Below, piece after piece: positions 5,328-6,067 of a stretch of 6,067 bases of DNA. Numbering within the stretch: position 1 is the first letter of the stretch; every line of letters begins with the position of its first letter. Below the pieces are notes generated by a model. It was given only the letters and a program-made list of their open reading frames with translations, had not been told where the DNA came from and searched no databases. A program made the position numbers and the translations under genes. Source of the DNA: Alphaproteobacteria bacterium UBA6178 (lineage in GTDB: Bacteria > Pseudomonadota > Alphaproteobacteria > Rickettsiales > UBA3002); the NCBI GenBank assembly GCA_002422205.1, contig DITS01000028.1, positions 1-6,067 on the forward strand. Reading direction: 5' to 3'.

Positions 5328-5354
5328 CAGAACCCATGCGAAAGGATACAGACC

Positions 5355-5693
5355 ATGAAGAAAATCGAAGCAATCATTAAGCCCTTCAAGCTCGACGAAG
5401 TCAAAGAAGCGCTACAGGAAATAGGGCTGCAAGGCATCACCGTCGTGGAAGCGCGCGGCTTTGGCCGTCAAAAAGGCCATACCGAACTGTATCGCGGGGC
5501 GGAATATGTGGTAGATTTTCTGCCCAAAGTGAAGCTGGAAGTGATTGTGGAATCCAGCATGGTTGAAAAAACCGTCGAAGCGATTATGAATGCAGCCCAA
5601 ACGGGCCGTATCGGCGATGGCAAAATCTTTATTTCACCCATCGAAGAAGTAATCCGTATCCGCACCGGCGAGCGCGGCTCAAGCGCAATATAA
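5355..5693 (+). CDS. glnB: Nitrogen regulatory protein P-II, GlnB
   Basis: Cytoplasmic trimeric PII signal protein that senses 2-oxoglutarate, ATP and ADP and, through uridylylation, controls glutamine synthetase adenylylation and the NtrB/NtrC system. The 112 aa are full family length and start MKKIEAIIKPFKLDEV. The T-loop (about 37-55) carries Y51 in GAEYVVDF, the uridylylation site, and Y46. The B-loop TGRIGDGKIF (83-92) and C-loop RIRTGERG (101-108) provide nucleotide-binding residues, including G87, K90, R101 and R103. The start is supported by AAGGA (5342-5346), 8 bases upstream. Adjacency to glnA (33-base gap) points to GlnB, because glnK is normally beside amtB. The upstream sigma-54 promoter and NtrC-like site suggest induction under nitrogen limitation. 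No unusual residues were noticed. Confidence 0.97.
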   Translation: MKKIEAIIKPFKLDEVKEALQEIGLQGITVVEARGFGRQKGHTELYRGAEYVVDFLPKVKLEVIVESSMVEKTVEAIMNAAQTGRIGDGKIFISPIEEVIRIRTGERGSSAI

Positions 5694-5726
5694 TTAATCA
5701 CCCAGACGACAATAGAGGAGACTTCA

Positions 5727-6067
5727 ATGTCAGTTGCAGACGTCAATAAAATGATCAAAGAACACGATATCCAGTTTGTGGATTTTCGTTTCACCGACCC
5801 GCGCGGCAAATGCCAGCACACCACCTATATCGTCGATCAGGTGAATGAATCCACCTTTGAAGATGGCGTAATGTTTGATGGTTCATCCATTGCAGGCTGG
5901 AAGTCGATCAATGAATCCGACATGATTTTGATGCCCGATACCACCACCGCCGTGCTCGACCCGTTCTCGGCGCAACCCACCATCATGATTTTCTGCGACG
6001 TGATCGAGCCCTCCACCGGTCAGCCTTATGGCCGCGACCCACGCTCGACCGCCAAGCGCGCCGAAGC
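5727..6067 (+). CDS. glnA: Glutamine synthetase type I, N-terminal part (3' end outside window)
   Basis: Dodecameric cytoplasmic enzyme that makes glutamine from glutamate, ammonia and ATP. Only the first 113 codons of about 470 are present, and the frame is open to the last base. The N-terminal beta-grasp domain is clear: VDFRFTDPRGKCQH (18-31), then FDGSSIAGW (50-58) with the Asp and Ser equivalent to enteric D50 and S53 of the active site contributed across subunits, then NESDMILMPD, and a CDVIEPSTGQPYGRDPRSTAKRAE-like end leading into the catalytic barrel. The metal ligands and the adenylylation Tyr lie beyond the window. The start is fixed by AGGAG (5716-5720), 6 bases upstream. It follows glnB in the same direction with no terminator between, so the two are probably one transcript under the upstream sigma-54 promoter. 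Confidence 0.97.
   Translation, partial: MSVADVNKMIKEHDIQFVDFRFTDPRGKCQHTTYIVDQVNESTFEDGVMFDGSSIAGWKSINESDMILMPDTTTAVLDPFSAQPTIMIFCDVIEPSTGQPYGRDPRSTAKRAE

Noticed and set aside
5111..5380. Plus-strand frame running through the glnB upstream region
   Set aside because: It overlaps the sigma-54 promoter and the glnB start in another frame and has no recognisable protein character.
5468..5824. Minus-strand frame of 118 codons across glnB and glnA
   Set aside because: Lies opposite two unmistakable genes; a shadow of their codon bias.

Overview
The window looks like a chromosomal stretch from an alphaproteobacterium, or a close relative, of moderate GC. Pointers are the System I cytochrome c maturation genes, the glnB-glnA pair behind a sigma-54-type promoter, and the sequence character of the PII and glutamine synthetase proteins. 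The tRNA-His encodes the standard G-1:C73 pair. As I recall, the Rhizobiales/Rhodobacterales/Caulobacterales group has lost that pair, so a deeper-branching or Rickettsiales/Rhodospirillales-like lineage fits better. This placement is inference. No transposase, integrase, CRISPR array or phage structural gene is visible.

Layout: (1) 1-2676 is a tightly packed, translationally coupled operon: the C-terminal 395 residues of ccmF, a 208-aa protein with a degenerate J-like C-terminus, ccmG (thioredoxin-like) and ccmH. The genes overlap or are separated by at most 3 bases. The Ccm proteins act on the periplasmic side in haem ligation and apocytochrome thiol reduction; the inserted protein has no export signal and should be cytoplasmic. 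(2) 2677-3330 is an AT-rich leader bracketed by an 8-bp inverted repeat, followed by an unrecognised 192-aa protein. (3) 3378-4610 is a standalone 12-helix MFS protein of the LplT/Aas type (lysophospholipid flippase-like). (4) 4624-4959 is an unrecognised ORF of about 111 aa. (5) 4979-5056 is tRNA-His(GUG) on the minus strand with a recognisable sigma-70 promoter. (6) 5057-5354 is a divergent control region with a candidate NtrC site, a sigma-70-like promoter and a good -24/-12 sigma-54 promoter. (7) 5355-6067 is glnB (PII) followed by the first 113 codons of glnA (glutamine synthetase I), cut by the window end.

Working together: the first block is a cytochrome c assembly unit with an unexpected passenger gene, and the last block is the nitrogen-assimilation regulator/enzyme pair under apparent nitrogen control. 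The middle holds a lipid-transport candidate flanked by two proteins I cannot assign. The most unusual items are the HPD-less J-like gene embedded in the ccm operon and the two orphan proteins around the MFS gene. I see no clear multi-gene novel system.
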